Positions 1 through 6,926 of a stretch of DNA of 23,829 bases are shown here, piece after piece (position 1 is the stretch's first letter; each line of letters opens with the position of its first letter). This DNA comes from Planctomycetota bacterium (GTDB lineage Bacteria > Planctomycetota > Planctomycetia > Pirellulales > Lacipirellulaceae). Position numbers and translations under genes: made by a program. A model generated the notes under the pieces. The model made no database searches. It had not been told where the DNA came from and was given only the letters and a program-made list of their open reading frames with translations. The stretch covers positions 1 through 23,829 of the forward strand of contig JAKEIB010000361.1 of the NCBI GenBank assembly GCA_022614705.1. Reading direction: 5' to 3'.

Positions 1-134
1 ACCCAAAGCAAGCTCACACGTATGTCCAATAACCCTTCGCTAATTCGCGGCATCTTCTTCCGTTGTTGTGTTGCAGATTTTTTCGGATGAGCCATACGTC
101 GAGTACGTAGTACAATGTACGGTATTTCTTATGT

Positions 135-2057
135 CTAGATGATCCCATGCAGTGGACCCCTTGGCGCTGCGAGTGCCTCCACACGGCGCGAGACCTCCGG
201 GTCTTCGACGAGCGGCGGCGCGTGGTGCGGTTTGAGTCGTGCGTCGATCACGAGCGGCCCGTGGCAGCCCCAATGCTTTTCGTGGATGAATGAATCGACC
301 CCATAGATATCGACGGCCGGATTCGCGCGGGTAAACGTCACCCACAAGAAGTTGCGAAACGACTCGACGACAAACTGGCTGTCGTCGACGATGACGATCC
401 AGCGAAAGCGCGCAATGGCGGCTTCGCGGATAAGAGATTGACAAAAGCGGTCGATGTCAACGGACGTGTGAGTCGATTTTGGATTTCGGATTGCGGATTG
501 CGGATTAGCGAGCCGGGTCGTCCCCGACCCCGAACTGTGCGAATACTCATACCGCGGCCCTTCGACCACCAAAACCCCCGGCATCACGACGCGCGGATTA
601 CGGAACCCATCCGGCAGCCGCAAATCGCCCCCCAACTCCGTCTCCAACTCGAATCGCTTCGGCCCCACCACCGCAATCACAACCTTCGAACCGACGTTCA
701 ATTCGCCGCCCGAGTAATCAAGCGTGTCGATCGTGGTCTGCGTCTGGAAGTGCAGATCGCGCGTCCAGTCGCCCCGTTCCAAAATGTGACGAAGGAACGC
801 GGCGACGTCATGCAAATCGAGCCGCGGATTGTCGGCCTGGTTCGCGATCAGCAAAAACTTAGCGAGCGACAACTGGCCTTGGCCCAGGATCGCATTGGCT
901 TGCGTCAACAATTCCTGCGGCCGCTGTGTTTCGACAAACGGCCAGTAGCGCTCGCTGCCGATCGCCAGAAGCAGCGGGTGGACGCCGGCCGCGTCGACCG
1001 CGTGCACGCCGACGACCCCCGGCAACACGGTGGGAATTACGGGGCCGGTCAGCTCGTGGATCAATTGACCCAGGATCGTATCCTCCTGCGGCGGGCGACC
1101 GACGACCGTGAACGGCCAAATCGCACCGTCGCGGTGATACACGTGCTCGACGCGCAGCACCGGGAAGTCGTGACGCAGACTGTAGTAACCCAGGTGGTCG
1201 CCGAATGGCCCCTCCGGCAGCAGCTTATCGGGCACGACCGTGCCGCAGATGCAGAAATCGGTGTCGGCGTGGATCGGCAGGCCACGGGCACCCGCCGCGG
1301 CGGGTCGGCGGCGCAGCATGCGGATGCGCCGGCCGCCGAGCGCACCGGCAAACGTCAGCTCGCTCATCCCTTCGGGCAACGGCATCACGGCGGCCAGCAT
1401 CATCGCGGGCGATCCGCCGACGAAGATGTTGGCACGAAACGGCTTGTCCTCGCGAATCGCCGCCGTGTGGTGCACGCCGATCGAACGCTGGATTTGATAG
1501 TGCAGGCCGACCTCGTGGTCCGGCTCGTACTCACCGCCGGAAAGCTGCACGCGATACATGCCCAGGTTCGAATGCCGCCAGCCCGGCTCGCGAACGTCCT
1601 CGGTGTAAACCTGCGGCATTGTGATGAACGCTCCGCCATCCGCCGGCCAGCTCACCTGCTGCGGCAGCTGCGCGATGGTCGTCTCATTCGCCATCACGTC
1701 GGCGCGGCCCACAAATCGCGGCAGCATGGCCAGCGCCGTCCGCGCCGCGCCCGCGTATCGAAGCGGTCGGCGGAAGCTGACCGTCGGATCGATCTTCATC
1801 TCCACCAGCCGCCGCACGCCCTCCAAGCTGTCGCGGAACATGAACCTCGCCCGGTCCATCGTGCCGAACAGGTTGCTGACCATCGGAAAGCGGCAGCCCT
1901 TTACGCGGGTGAACAACAGTGCCGGCCCGCCCGCGGCGCACACGCGGCGATGGATCTCGGCCGCTTCAAGCCGAGCGTCGACCTCGACGTCGATCCGCAA
2001 CAATCGGCGATTGCGTTCCAAGTCGTCGACACATTCGCGAAGCGTGCGATAGCCCAT
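135..2057 (-). CDS. UbiD family decarboxylase (prenylated-FMN dependent)
   Basis: This 640-residue protein belongs to the UbiD (de)carboxylase family, which uses prenylated FMN to decarboxylate aromatic or alpha,beta-unsaturated acids in the cytosol. Visible family motifs are NLGMYR at residues 164-169 and PEGPFGDHLGYYS, with Glu282 and Asp287. Their positions and spacing fit the Asn/Arg cofactor site and the acidic pair of the family. I chose the ATG at 2057, giving MGYRTLREC. An in-frame GTG at 2078 would add seven residues, but it lies in the arm of a palindromic repeat. Residues of about 507-526 are encoded by another repeat and read as a Ser/Asn/Pro-rich stretch (NPQSAIRNPKS) absent from the family core. 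No UbiX prenyltransferase gene is in the window, so the cofactor must come from elsewhere. The substrate is unknown. A methyltransferase gene lies just upstream on the same strand. Family assignment is firm; the reaction is not. Confidence 0.93.
   Translation of the reverse strand: MGYRTLRECVDDLERNRRLLRIDVEVDARLEAAEIHRRVCAAGGPALLFTRVKGCRFPMVSNLFGTMDRARFMFRDSLEGVRRLVEMKIDPTVSFRRPLRYAGAARTALAMLPRFVGRADVMANETTIAQLPQQVSWPADGGAFITMPQVYTEDVREPGWRHSNLGMYRVQLSGGEYEPDHEVGLHYQIQRSIGVHHTAAIREDKPFRANIFVGGSPAMMLAAVMPLPEGMSELTFAGALGGRRIRMLRRRPAAAGARGLPIHADTDFCICGTVVPDKLLPEGPFGDHLGYYSLRHDFPVLRVEHVYHRDGAIWPFTVVGRPPQEDTILGQLIHELTGPVIPTVLPGVVGVHAVDAAGVHPLLLAIGSERYWPFVETQRPQELLTQANAILGQGQLSLAKFLLIANQADNPRLDLHDVAAFLRHILERGDWTRDLHFQTQTTIDTLDYSGGELNVGSKVVIAVVGPKRFELETELGGDLRLPDGFRNPRVVMPGVLVVEGPRYEYSHSSGSGTTRLANPQSAIRNPKSTHTSVDIDRFCQSLIREAAIARFRWIVIVDDSQFVVESFRNFLWVTFTRANPAVDIYGVDSFIHEKHWGCHGPLVIDARLKPHHAPPLVEDPEVSRRVEALAAPRGPLHGII
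481..537. repeat. Composite repeat inside the UbiD gene: GGATT array plus GC hairpin
   Basis: Bases 481-506 are short units of the type GGATTTC/GGATTGC, and 508-537 form a hairpin block whose stem pairs 515-520 with 525-530. The hairpin recurs at 4228-4257 (26 of 30 bases identical). The array recurs inside the PKS at 16847-16934 in the same coding orientation. The element keeps the UbiD frame open and is translated as a linker-like segment. Confidence 0.85.
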
Positions 2058-2067
2058 GTCGGAAATT

Positions 2068-2151
2068 GTAGCAGGCACACTCCGTGTGCCGCAGCAGATG
2101 CTGAACTATTTCGCCACTTCGAGCGGACGGCACACGGAGTGTGCCTGCTAC
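2068..2151. repeat. Perfect 24-bp inverted repeat between methyltransferase and UbiD genes
   Basis: The arm at 2068-2091 is the exact reverse complement of the arm at 2128-2151, with a 36-base spacer. Each arm is also a small hairpin by itself (GGCACAC and GTGTGCC around TCC or GGA), so the region can fold as one long or two short stems. It fills most of the 98-bp gap between the two genes. It begins 10 bases upstream of the chosen UbiD start and ends 4 bases before the methyltransferase stop codon. It looks like a REP/MITE-type element. In the transcript it could act as a processing or attenuation site, which is inference. Confidence 0.9.
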
Positions 2152-2155
2152 TTTG

Positions 2156-2767
2156 TTACCTCACCTTGCGCTGCAGCCGCAGCCCCTCCTGGCCGTGATA
2201 CGTGAGCAACAGCGCGCCCACCGCTGCGCTGTCGGCGAACAGGTCGAAGATTACTTGCTCTTCGCCCGGCCAGGGATAGGCGAACACGACGTCGAACTCG
2301 TCGGGCTCGAGCTGAAGCTCTTCGTAACCATCGGGGCCGATCGTGGCCAGCCAGGCCACGTCATCCGGCATTTCCAGGCGTGGCTCGGCGCCGCGCGGCA
2401 CGAAGCTGCCGCGGGCGAATTGAACGTCGATGCCGTGCTCGTCGGCAAGCGCTTCGGCCATCTCGACGAGCTGCGATTCGATCTCAATGCCTACCGCGTC
2501 GAAACCCAAGCCTTCCGCAAGGCACGTGATCACCCCGATCCCGCTGCCCCACTCGATGAACCGCCGGCCCGCGGCAAGATGGGCCGATTCCAACGACACG
2601 AGTGCCCGATACACCTGCTCGAAGTCACTGGGCACGAATGCCGGAACACTTGCCGCATGTTGGTCGCTGAACTTTTCGACGCGTTGCTGGGCATCGGCGA
2701 TGAGACGTGCCACCCTGGCCGGAATCGGATCGGGCGAAACCGTGAATTCTATTTCCACCAGCGGCAT
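2156..2767 (-). CDS. Class I SAM-dependent methyltransferase
   Basis: This protein of about 203 residues carries a Rossmann-type motif I, FIEWGSGIGVITCLAEG, followed by an acidic strand end, VGIEIE, as expected for SAM binding. A later DEFDVVFAYPWPGEEQ stretch fits the motif IV region. It should be a soluble cytosolic methyltransferase; no substrate can be read from the sequence. Two starts are possible: ATG at 2767 (MPLVEIEF), used here, or GTG at 2776. A GGAAAG sequence lies about 11 bases ahead of the GTG, so the longer form cannot be excluded. The gene is on the same strand as the UbiD gene and just upstream of it, separated by a 24-bp inverted repeat, so the two may be cotranscribed. A shared pathway is only a suggestion from adjacency. 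Confidence 0.8.
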   Translation of the reverse strand: MPLVEIEFTVSPDPIPARVARLIADAQQRVEKFSDQHAASVPAFVPSDFEQVYRALVSLESAHLAAGRRFIEWGSGIGVITCLAEGLGFDAVGIEIESQLVEMAEALADEHGIDVQFARGSFVPRGAEPRLEMPDDVAWLATIGPDGYEELQLEPDEFDVVFAYPWPGEEQVIFDLFADSAAVGALLLTYHGQEGLRLQRKVR

Positions 2768-2801
2768 GTAGCACACCGTATGTTAGGCTTTCCAGCCTGA
2801 C

Positions 2802-2911
2802 TGTCATCTTGAGCGCAACCCCGGTGTCATCCTGAGGGAGGCTCGGCGACCGAAGGATCTATGGCGGGTACAAGAGATTCTTCGCTACGCTGCGCTTCGC
2901 TCAGAATGACA
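2802..2911. repeat. Dispersed repeat ending in TGTCATCCTGAG / CTCAGAATGACA
   Basis: The termini at 2825-2836 and 2900-2911 are inverted repeats (11 of 12 bases). The interior includes CGAAGGATCT and AGATTCTTCGCT. A second partial end, TGTCATCTTGAGCG, starts at 2802 just outside. I recognise this ending pair as a dispersed repeat seen in many environmental bacterial genomes, from memory and without a search. It occupies the gap between the methyltransferase start and the acyltransferase stop and may include a transcript-ending stem. Confidence 0.75.
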
Positions 2912-2925
2912 AGACTACAACGTCC

Positions 2926-4179
2926 CTACACGCGAATTTGCCAACCCAGCCGCGACATCAGCCAGCACACTAGCCACCAAAAGCTAACGATCGCCAGCGC
3001 ATAACACAGTGATGCGAATTTCGGGTCGGCAATCCAATCCCAACCGAGCGACGCGATCGGCGGATTCGAGAGTGCGGCGGTTATTTTGCCGAACAGCCAG
3101 TCGTGCGCGCTGACGTTCGCAATCTGCCAGCGGCTGAGCGCGGTTGCCAAAAGCCCCGAGCCGACGAACACGAAGATCGCATTGATGCCCACGATCTCGT
3201 ACGGCCGGGCCAATCGCCGCCAGCCCCAAATGTCGAATTTCAACAGGCACCCGGCGAGCACGACCATCGCCAGGCCGCCTGTCAGCAACACAAAGCTGCT
3301 CGTCCAAATCTTCTTGTTGATGGGAAAAAGCAAATCCCAACTCTGTCCCACGGCGGCGCACGCCAGGCCGCCGGCGGCCAGCAAGGCCACCGTCCGATAG
3401 CTTACCCCGCGCCGCTGAACGAACAACCCGGTCCAATAGCCCAGCAGCGACGTCACGATCGCGGGCAGTGTGCTGAGCAAGCCTTCGGGATCCGTCTTAC
3501 CGCCCTGGCGATACATGTGATTCTGCCCGATGGTGGAACGATCCACCAGACCGACCAGGTTTCCGTCGCGCGAGAGGTTCGCCCCGTAATCGTGCGGATT
3601 CGGCAGCCACGCCAACAGGCCCCAATAGCCTAGCAGCAGTGCGATGCCGAGCACGATTTGCCCGCGCAGCGACACGTGTAGCACGATCATCGACGCGCAA
3701 AAATACACCAGCCCGATCCGCACTAGCACGCCCGGCACGCGAAACGTTTCGAGATCAAGAGAGCTTGCGTCGCCGCTGAAGTAGCCAATCGTTCGGAACA
3801 GCAGGCCAGGCAACCAACCCAGAAAGATTAGCAGCCCGGTCCGCCGCACGATGCGCCAATACACGGCCGCGGGCACGCCGGATTCCCCTCCCTTGTAGGG
3901 AGGGGCCAGGGGAGGGTTCGTGTACTTGCGTAGCGAGTAGGCCAGCGACGTACCGACGATGAACAGAAAGAACGGGAAGATCAGGTCGGTAGGCGTCCAG
4001 CCATGCCATTCGGCATGGGCGAGCGGCCAGTACATGGCGCCCCACGTTCCCGGATTGTTCACCAGGATCATCGCCAGGATCGTGAGGCCGCGAAAGGCGT
4101 CGAGCGATAACAGGCGACCGGTGCGCGAATCGCCGAACGATGAATCAGGCGGGACGTGTTGAGGCGATGAATCGGGCAT
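2926..4179 (-). CDS. Heparan-alpha-glucosaminide N-acetyltransferase-like (DUF5009) membrane protein
   Basis: A multi-pass inner-membrane protein of 417 residues. The N-terminal block RLLSLDAFRGLTILAMILVN and the segment LAHAEWHGWTPTDLIFPFF are hallmarks of the HGSNAT/DUF5009 family. His55, in LAHAEW, aligns with the histidine that carries the acetyl group in the lysosomal enzyme. Members move acetyl groups across a membrane onto amino sugars; the acceptor here is unknown. I used the ATG at 4179; a TTG at 4191 is also in frame. About ten hydrophobic segments are visible. Residues of about 87-99 (NPPLAPPYKGGE) come from a palindromic repeat inserted in a short loop between the second and third membrane segments, where extra residues should be tolerated. 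The gene reads away from the oxidoreductase at 4490. Confidence 0.88.
   Translation of the reverse strand: MPDSSPQHVPPDSSFGDSRTGRLLSLDAFRGLTILAMILVNNPGTWGAMYWPLAHAEWHGWTPTDLIFPFFLFIVGTSLAYSLRKYTNPPLAPPYKGGESGVPAAVYWRIVRRTGLLIFLGWLPGLLFRTIGYFSGDASSLDLETFRVPGVLVRIGLVYFCASMIVLHVSLRGQIVLGIALLLGYWGLLAWLPNPHDYGANLSRDGNLVGLVDRSTIGQNHMYRQGGKTDPEGLLSTLPAIVTSLLGYWTGLFVQRRGVSYRTVALLAAGGLACAAVGQSWDLLFPINKKIWTSSFVLLTGGLAMVVLAGCLLKFDIWGWRRLARPYEIVGINAIFVFVGSGLLATALSRWQIANVSAHDWLFGKITAALSNPPIASLGWDWIADPKFASLCYALAIVSFWWLVCWLMSRLGWQIRV
3885..3920. repeat. GC-rich palindromic repeat inside the acyltransferase gene
   Basis: It contains a 9-bp stem, CCCCTCCCT pairing with AGGGAGGGG around a 3-base loop, followed by CCAGGGGAGGGTTCG. 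The same 36-base element recurs in the PKS at 15422-15457 in opposite chromosomal orientation, with 34 of 36 bases identical. Here it is translated as NPPLAPPYKGGE, a peptide I recognise from insertions in other genomes. Confidence 0.88.
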
Positions 4180-4489
4180 TCTGATCAACAATATACCGCC
4201 GAACTACTCGTAATCCCAATCCCGCCAGCGAGCCGGGCCGTCCTCGGCCCCGAATTGATGCGTCACACGGGAAACGCGCTCTCACTCGAACCGGGAACGC
4301 CCCGCCGCGTCGCCGGTGTTGCGTTGAACTCGTCGCTTGCCACCAATCCGAAATCCGCGATCGCCGTCGCCGACGCGGCCGATTCCGATTCAATTCTTCG
4401 CTACTTGCGATAGCGTTCCCGCTCGCGGTACGCTGTACGACATTGCGTTATAGAAACCGGTAAACGAATGTTTAGCGAAAGGGCAATTC
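4180..4489. other. Divergent intergenic region with repeat remnants
   Basis: This 310-bp region separates two divergent genes, so it should hold promoters for both. No clear -35/-10 pair is visible. It contains the hairpin repeat at 4228-4257 and a short AATCCGAAATCCGC block at 4345-4358, the same two modules that lie next to each other inside the UbiD gene. An AAAGGG sequence just before 4490 may serve as ribosome binding site for the oxidoreductase. Confidence 0.55.
4228..4257. repeat. Hairpin repeat, intergenic copy
   Basis: A 30-base block matching 508-537 at 26 positions. Its 6-bp stem (4235-4240 with 4245-4250) is perfect. Two of the four differences, at 4238 and 4247, are a paired T-A to C-G change that keeps the stem. 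Confidence 0.85.
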
Positions 4490-5653
4490 ATGGCGGCGAA
4501 GACCATCAATGTCGGGCTGATTGGCACCAAGTTCATGGGCAAGGCCCATTCAAACGCCTACTTAAAGGTGGCCAAGTTTTTTGATGTCGAGCCGCAGCCG
4601 GTGATGAAGGCGATTTGCGGCCGGCACGCCGATGAGACGGCCGAGTTCGCCAAGCGCTTCGGCTGGGAGAGTTACGAGTCGGACTGGAAGAAGCTGTGCG
4701 AACGCAAAGATATCAATGTCGTTGACATTTCAACGCCCGGTGCGCTGCATCACGACATGGCGGTCGCGGCCGCCCACGCGGGCAAGCACGTGTTTTGCGA
4801 GAAGCCACTGGCGTTCAATCTGAAAGATGCCCGCGCGATGCTCGACGCGGCTCGCAAGGCGGGCGTCGTGCACATGGTGAATTTCAATTACCGCGTGGTA
4901 CCGGCGCTCGCGCTGGCGCAGCAGATGATCAAGGCGGGCGAAATCGGCGAGGTGCGACACTTCCGCGCAACCTACCTTCAGGACTGGCTCACCGATCCCA
5001 AGTTCCCGATGAACTGGCGGCTGCGGAAAGACGCGGCCGGCTCCGGCGCGAACGGCGATCTCAACGCGCATCACGTCGACATGGCGCGCTATTTGGTGGG
5101 TGAGATTGCCGAAGTCGTCGGCATGCAGAAGACCTTCATTGCCGAGCGACCGGCCGAGGGACGTTCGGCCGGACTCACCGCCACCGCCGGTGAAGGCACG
5201 GAAAAAGTAACCGTCGACGATGCCACGCTGTTCCTGGCCAAGTTCGCCAACGGCGCGCTCGGCTCGTTTGAAGCAACGCGGTTGGCGCCTGGGCGGAAGA
5301 ATTACAACCGCGTTGAAATCAACGGTAGCCGCGGGTCGCTCGTGTTCAACTTCGAAGAAATGAACGTGCTGGAGTTTTACAGCTGCGCCGACCCGCCCGG
5401 CCGACAGGGCTTCCGCCGCATCATGGCGACCGAGGGCGTTCACCCGTTCGTAGCCGCCTGGTGGCCGCCGGGCCACGTGCTGGGCTACGAGCACACGTTC
5501 GTCCACGCTGTGTACGAGCTAATGGGCGCGATCAACAAGAAACCAACCCGCATGGCCGACTTCCGCGACGGCGCCCAATGCGTCGCCGTGCTCGACGCGG
5601 TCGTGAAATCGATCGTCGAAGGAAAGTGGGCGAAGGTGGAAACTGTCGTGTAA
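4490..5653 (+). CDS. Gfo/Idh/MocA family oxidoreductase (paralogue 1)
   Basis: A 387-residue NAD(P)-dependent dehydrogenase of the Gfo/Idh/MocA family, whose members oxidise or reduce sugars and inositols. It has an N-terminal Rossmann motif, GLIGTKFMG, in which the usual central glycine of GxGxxG is lysine. EKP of VFCEKPLAFN lies near residues 104-106, and a DLNAHHVDMARYL segment near 190-202 carries the usual catalytic histidine position. There is no signal peptide. It resembles the oxidoreductase at 6927-8078, including a shared YLQDWL stretch, so the two are paralogues. ATG follows AAAGGG at a suitable distance. The stop lies one base from the end of the convergent small gene at 5655-5897. 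The substrate cannot be read from the sequence. Confidence 0.92.
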   Translation: MAAKTINVGLIGTKFMGKAHSNAYLKVAKFFDVEPQPVMKAICGRHADETAEFAKRFGWESYESDWKKLCERKDINVVDISTPGALHHDMAVAAAHAGKHVFCEKPLAFNLKDARAMLDAARKAGVVHMVNFNYRVVPALALAQQMIKAGEIGEVRHFRATYLQDWLTDPKFPMNWRLRKDAAGSGANGDLNAHHVDMARYLVGEIAEVVGMQKTFIAERPAEGRSAGLTATAGEGTEKVTVDDATLFLAKFANGALGSFEATRLAPGRKNYNRVEINGSRGSLVFNFEEMNVLEFYSCADPPGRQGFRRIMATEGVHPFVAAWWPPGHVLGYEHTFVHAVYELMGAINKKPTRMADFRDGAQCVAVLDAVVKSIVEGKWAKVETVV

Positions 5654-5654
5654 A

Positions 5655-5897
5655 CTACGGGCCGATTTCTTGTTGCCTGTGGACCTGCACGACATGGTCC
5701 AAACCGATAATGGAGAAACCGCCGTATAGCCGACGATCGCCATTGGTGCCTGGCTTCGCCACCAAGATCTCAGTTGCAAAGACCCACACCTGTTCGGGAT
5801 GCGTCACGTTAATCATCTCACCATTGGAAAGTTCCAATCGAAAAGGGCGAAATGGTTGAACTATTAACGCTTCAAGAATCGGCTGCGGTGCGTACAT
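5655..5897 (-). CDS. Small conserved-type hypothetical protein (80 aa)
   Basis: An 80-residue soluble protein without a known domain. The pattern PFRPFRLELSNGEMINVTHPEQVWV resembles a family of small planctomycete proteins that I know only as hypothetical. It predicts a short beta-rich fold with a conserved PFR.xLSNG..xxVxHPE signature. The start is well supported: AGGAG lies about six bases upstream of the ATG at 5897. It converges on the oxidoreductase gene, with one base between the two stop codons. The function is unknown. The strong ribosome binding site and absence of a better frame make it a real gene in my view. Confidence 0.7.
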   Translation of the reverse strand: MYAPQPILEALIVQPFRPFRLELSNGEMINVTHPEQVWVFATEILVAKPGTNGDRRLYGGFSIIGLDHVVQVHRQQEIGP

Positions 5898-5958
5898 TCA
5901 TCAGCTCCTGAGTCTCCTGCATTATTCGCGAATTCACGCTGCCATACAAGTCTGTGCC

Positions 5959-6303
5959 ATGTCCAAGCGTTTCCAGATTGCGCGACCGGCCGAGTTGCCG
6001 GGGATTGCCTGCCCTTGCGGCGAAACGCGGCGGGCGTTTCTCGATGATCCGGACGGCGTGGCGTCGTTGCACATTGTTGATATTTCGATCGACGCGCGAA
6101 CGCATTATCACAAACGGCTTACCGAGATCTATTACATCCTCGAAGGTGAAGGCGAAATGGAACTCGACGGCCAGCGCCACGCCGTCCGACCCGGCGACGC
6201 AATCCTCATCAAACCCGGCTGCCGCCACCGAGCGATCGGCCGGCTGAAAGTGCTCAACGTTCCGATTCCGACATTCGATCCGGCGGATGAGTGGTTTGAT
6301 TGA
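5959..6303 (+). CDS. Single-domain cupin protein
   Basis: A 114-residue protein made of one cupin barrel. Motif 1 is HYHKRLTEIYYILEGEGEM (two His, then Glu, ending in a glycine turn) and motif 2 includes PGDAILIKPGCRHRA, which supplies a further His. These residues normally bind one divalent metal. Such proteins can be sugar isomerases, dioxygenases or binding proteins, and nothing here separates these options. It lies 47 bp before a small membrane protein gene and reads toward the second oxidoreductase, so it may be the first gene of a four-gene operon ending at 8588. A role in sugar metabolism would fit the neighbours but is inference. Confidence 0.85.
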   Translation: MSKRFQIARPAELPGIACPCGETRRAFLDDPDGVASLHIVDISIDARTHYHKRLTEIYYILEGEGEMELDGQRHAVRPGDAILIKPGCRHRAIGRLKVLNVPIPTFDPADEWFD

Positions 6304-6350
6304 CAGTTGATGGTATAGTGGTCCTTTATCCGTGGATGAAGGGACCTGCG

Positions 6351-6863
6351 ATGAGTTTCTCGCTCCGCACACTGCTGTTGTTCACGGCCGCGTCGGCCGT
6401 CGTCTTCACGAGTCTCATCTACGCCATGCCAATCGTTGGCGATCTGTTCTACACGCTTGGCCTGCTGACGATCGCATTGTCGACGATTGCCGCGATCTAC
6501 CGTCTCGGACCCAGCCGCGCGTATTGGGTCGGGTTCCTTGTGTTGTTCGCTGGCTATTATTTCCACACTGTGTGGCCGAGTGAGATTCGAACGACCTGGA
6601 TCGCCTTCTCCGACGATTTTGGGGTTCGATCGCCCGGCATGCTCACGACGCGCGGACTGTCCGCGTGTTTTGAGGGACTTCACGGCGCGATTATGCCGGG
6701 CAGCCTCTTCAACCGGTCTCGATCGAGGCCCAGTGATCTTGGGGAGCAATACGTGGCTTTCATGACAGTGGGCCACACAGCGCTTGCGATGCTGCTCGGT
6801 ATTTGTGGAGGCACGTTGGCACGTCGATTAGCACTGTATCCGGCGGCACCGATCCGGCGATAA
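6351..6863 (+). CDS. Small membrane protein of the 'SLRTLL' type (paralogue 1)
   Basis: A 170-residue protein beginning MSFSLRTLLLFTAASAVVF, with hydrophobic segments near residues 8-30, 35-50, 58-72 and again near 140-160. The (F/S)SLRTLL start is common in small planctomycete membrane proteins of unknown function. I use the ATG at 6351, preceded by GAAGGGA. An upstream TTG at 6300 overlaps the cupin stop and would put a charged leader ahead of the first hydrophobic segment. It is similar along its length to the protein at 8082-8588, including the RAYWVGF versus RAFWIGF block and a VGH/IGH.A..xLxxICGG-like C-terminal segment. The function is unknown. Confidence 0.75.
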   Translation: MSFSLRTLLLFTAASAVVFTSLIYAMPIVGDLFYTLGLLTIALSTIAAIYRLGPSRAYWVGFLVLFAGYYFHTVWPSEIRTTWIAFSDDFGVRSPGMLTTRGLSACFEGLHGAIMPGSLFNRSRSRPSDLGEQYVAFMTVGHTALAMLLGICGGTLARRLALYPAAPIRR

Positions 6864-6926
6864 TCCGATCAAGACATACCCAATTGAGAACAGTTCGAGT
6901 CATAAACGCGACCTTGGTAACTATCA

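Noticed and set aside
438..2198. 586-residue plus-strand open frame opposite the UbiD gene
   Set aside because: Its translation is Arg/Gln/His-rich low-complexity sequence with no domain. It mirrors the UbiD gene and results from the high GC content.
6300..6350. TTG start for the first small membrane protein
   Set aside because: It overlaps the cupin stop. The ATG at 6351 has a GAAGGGA site and gives the standard SLRTLL-type N-terminus.
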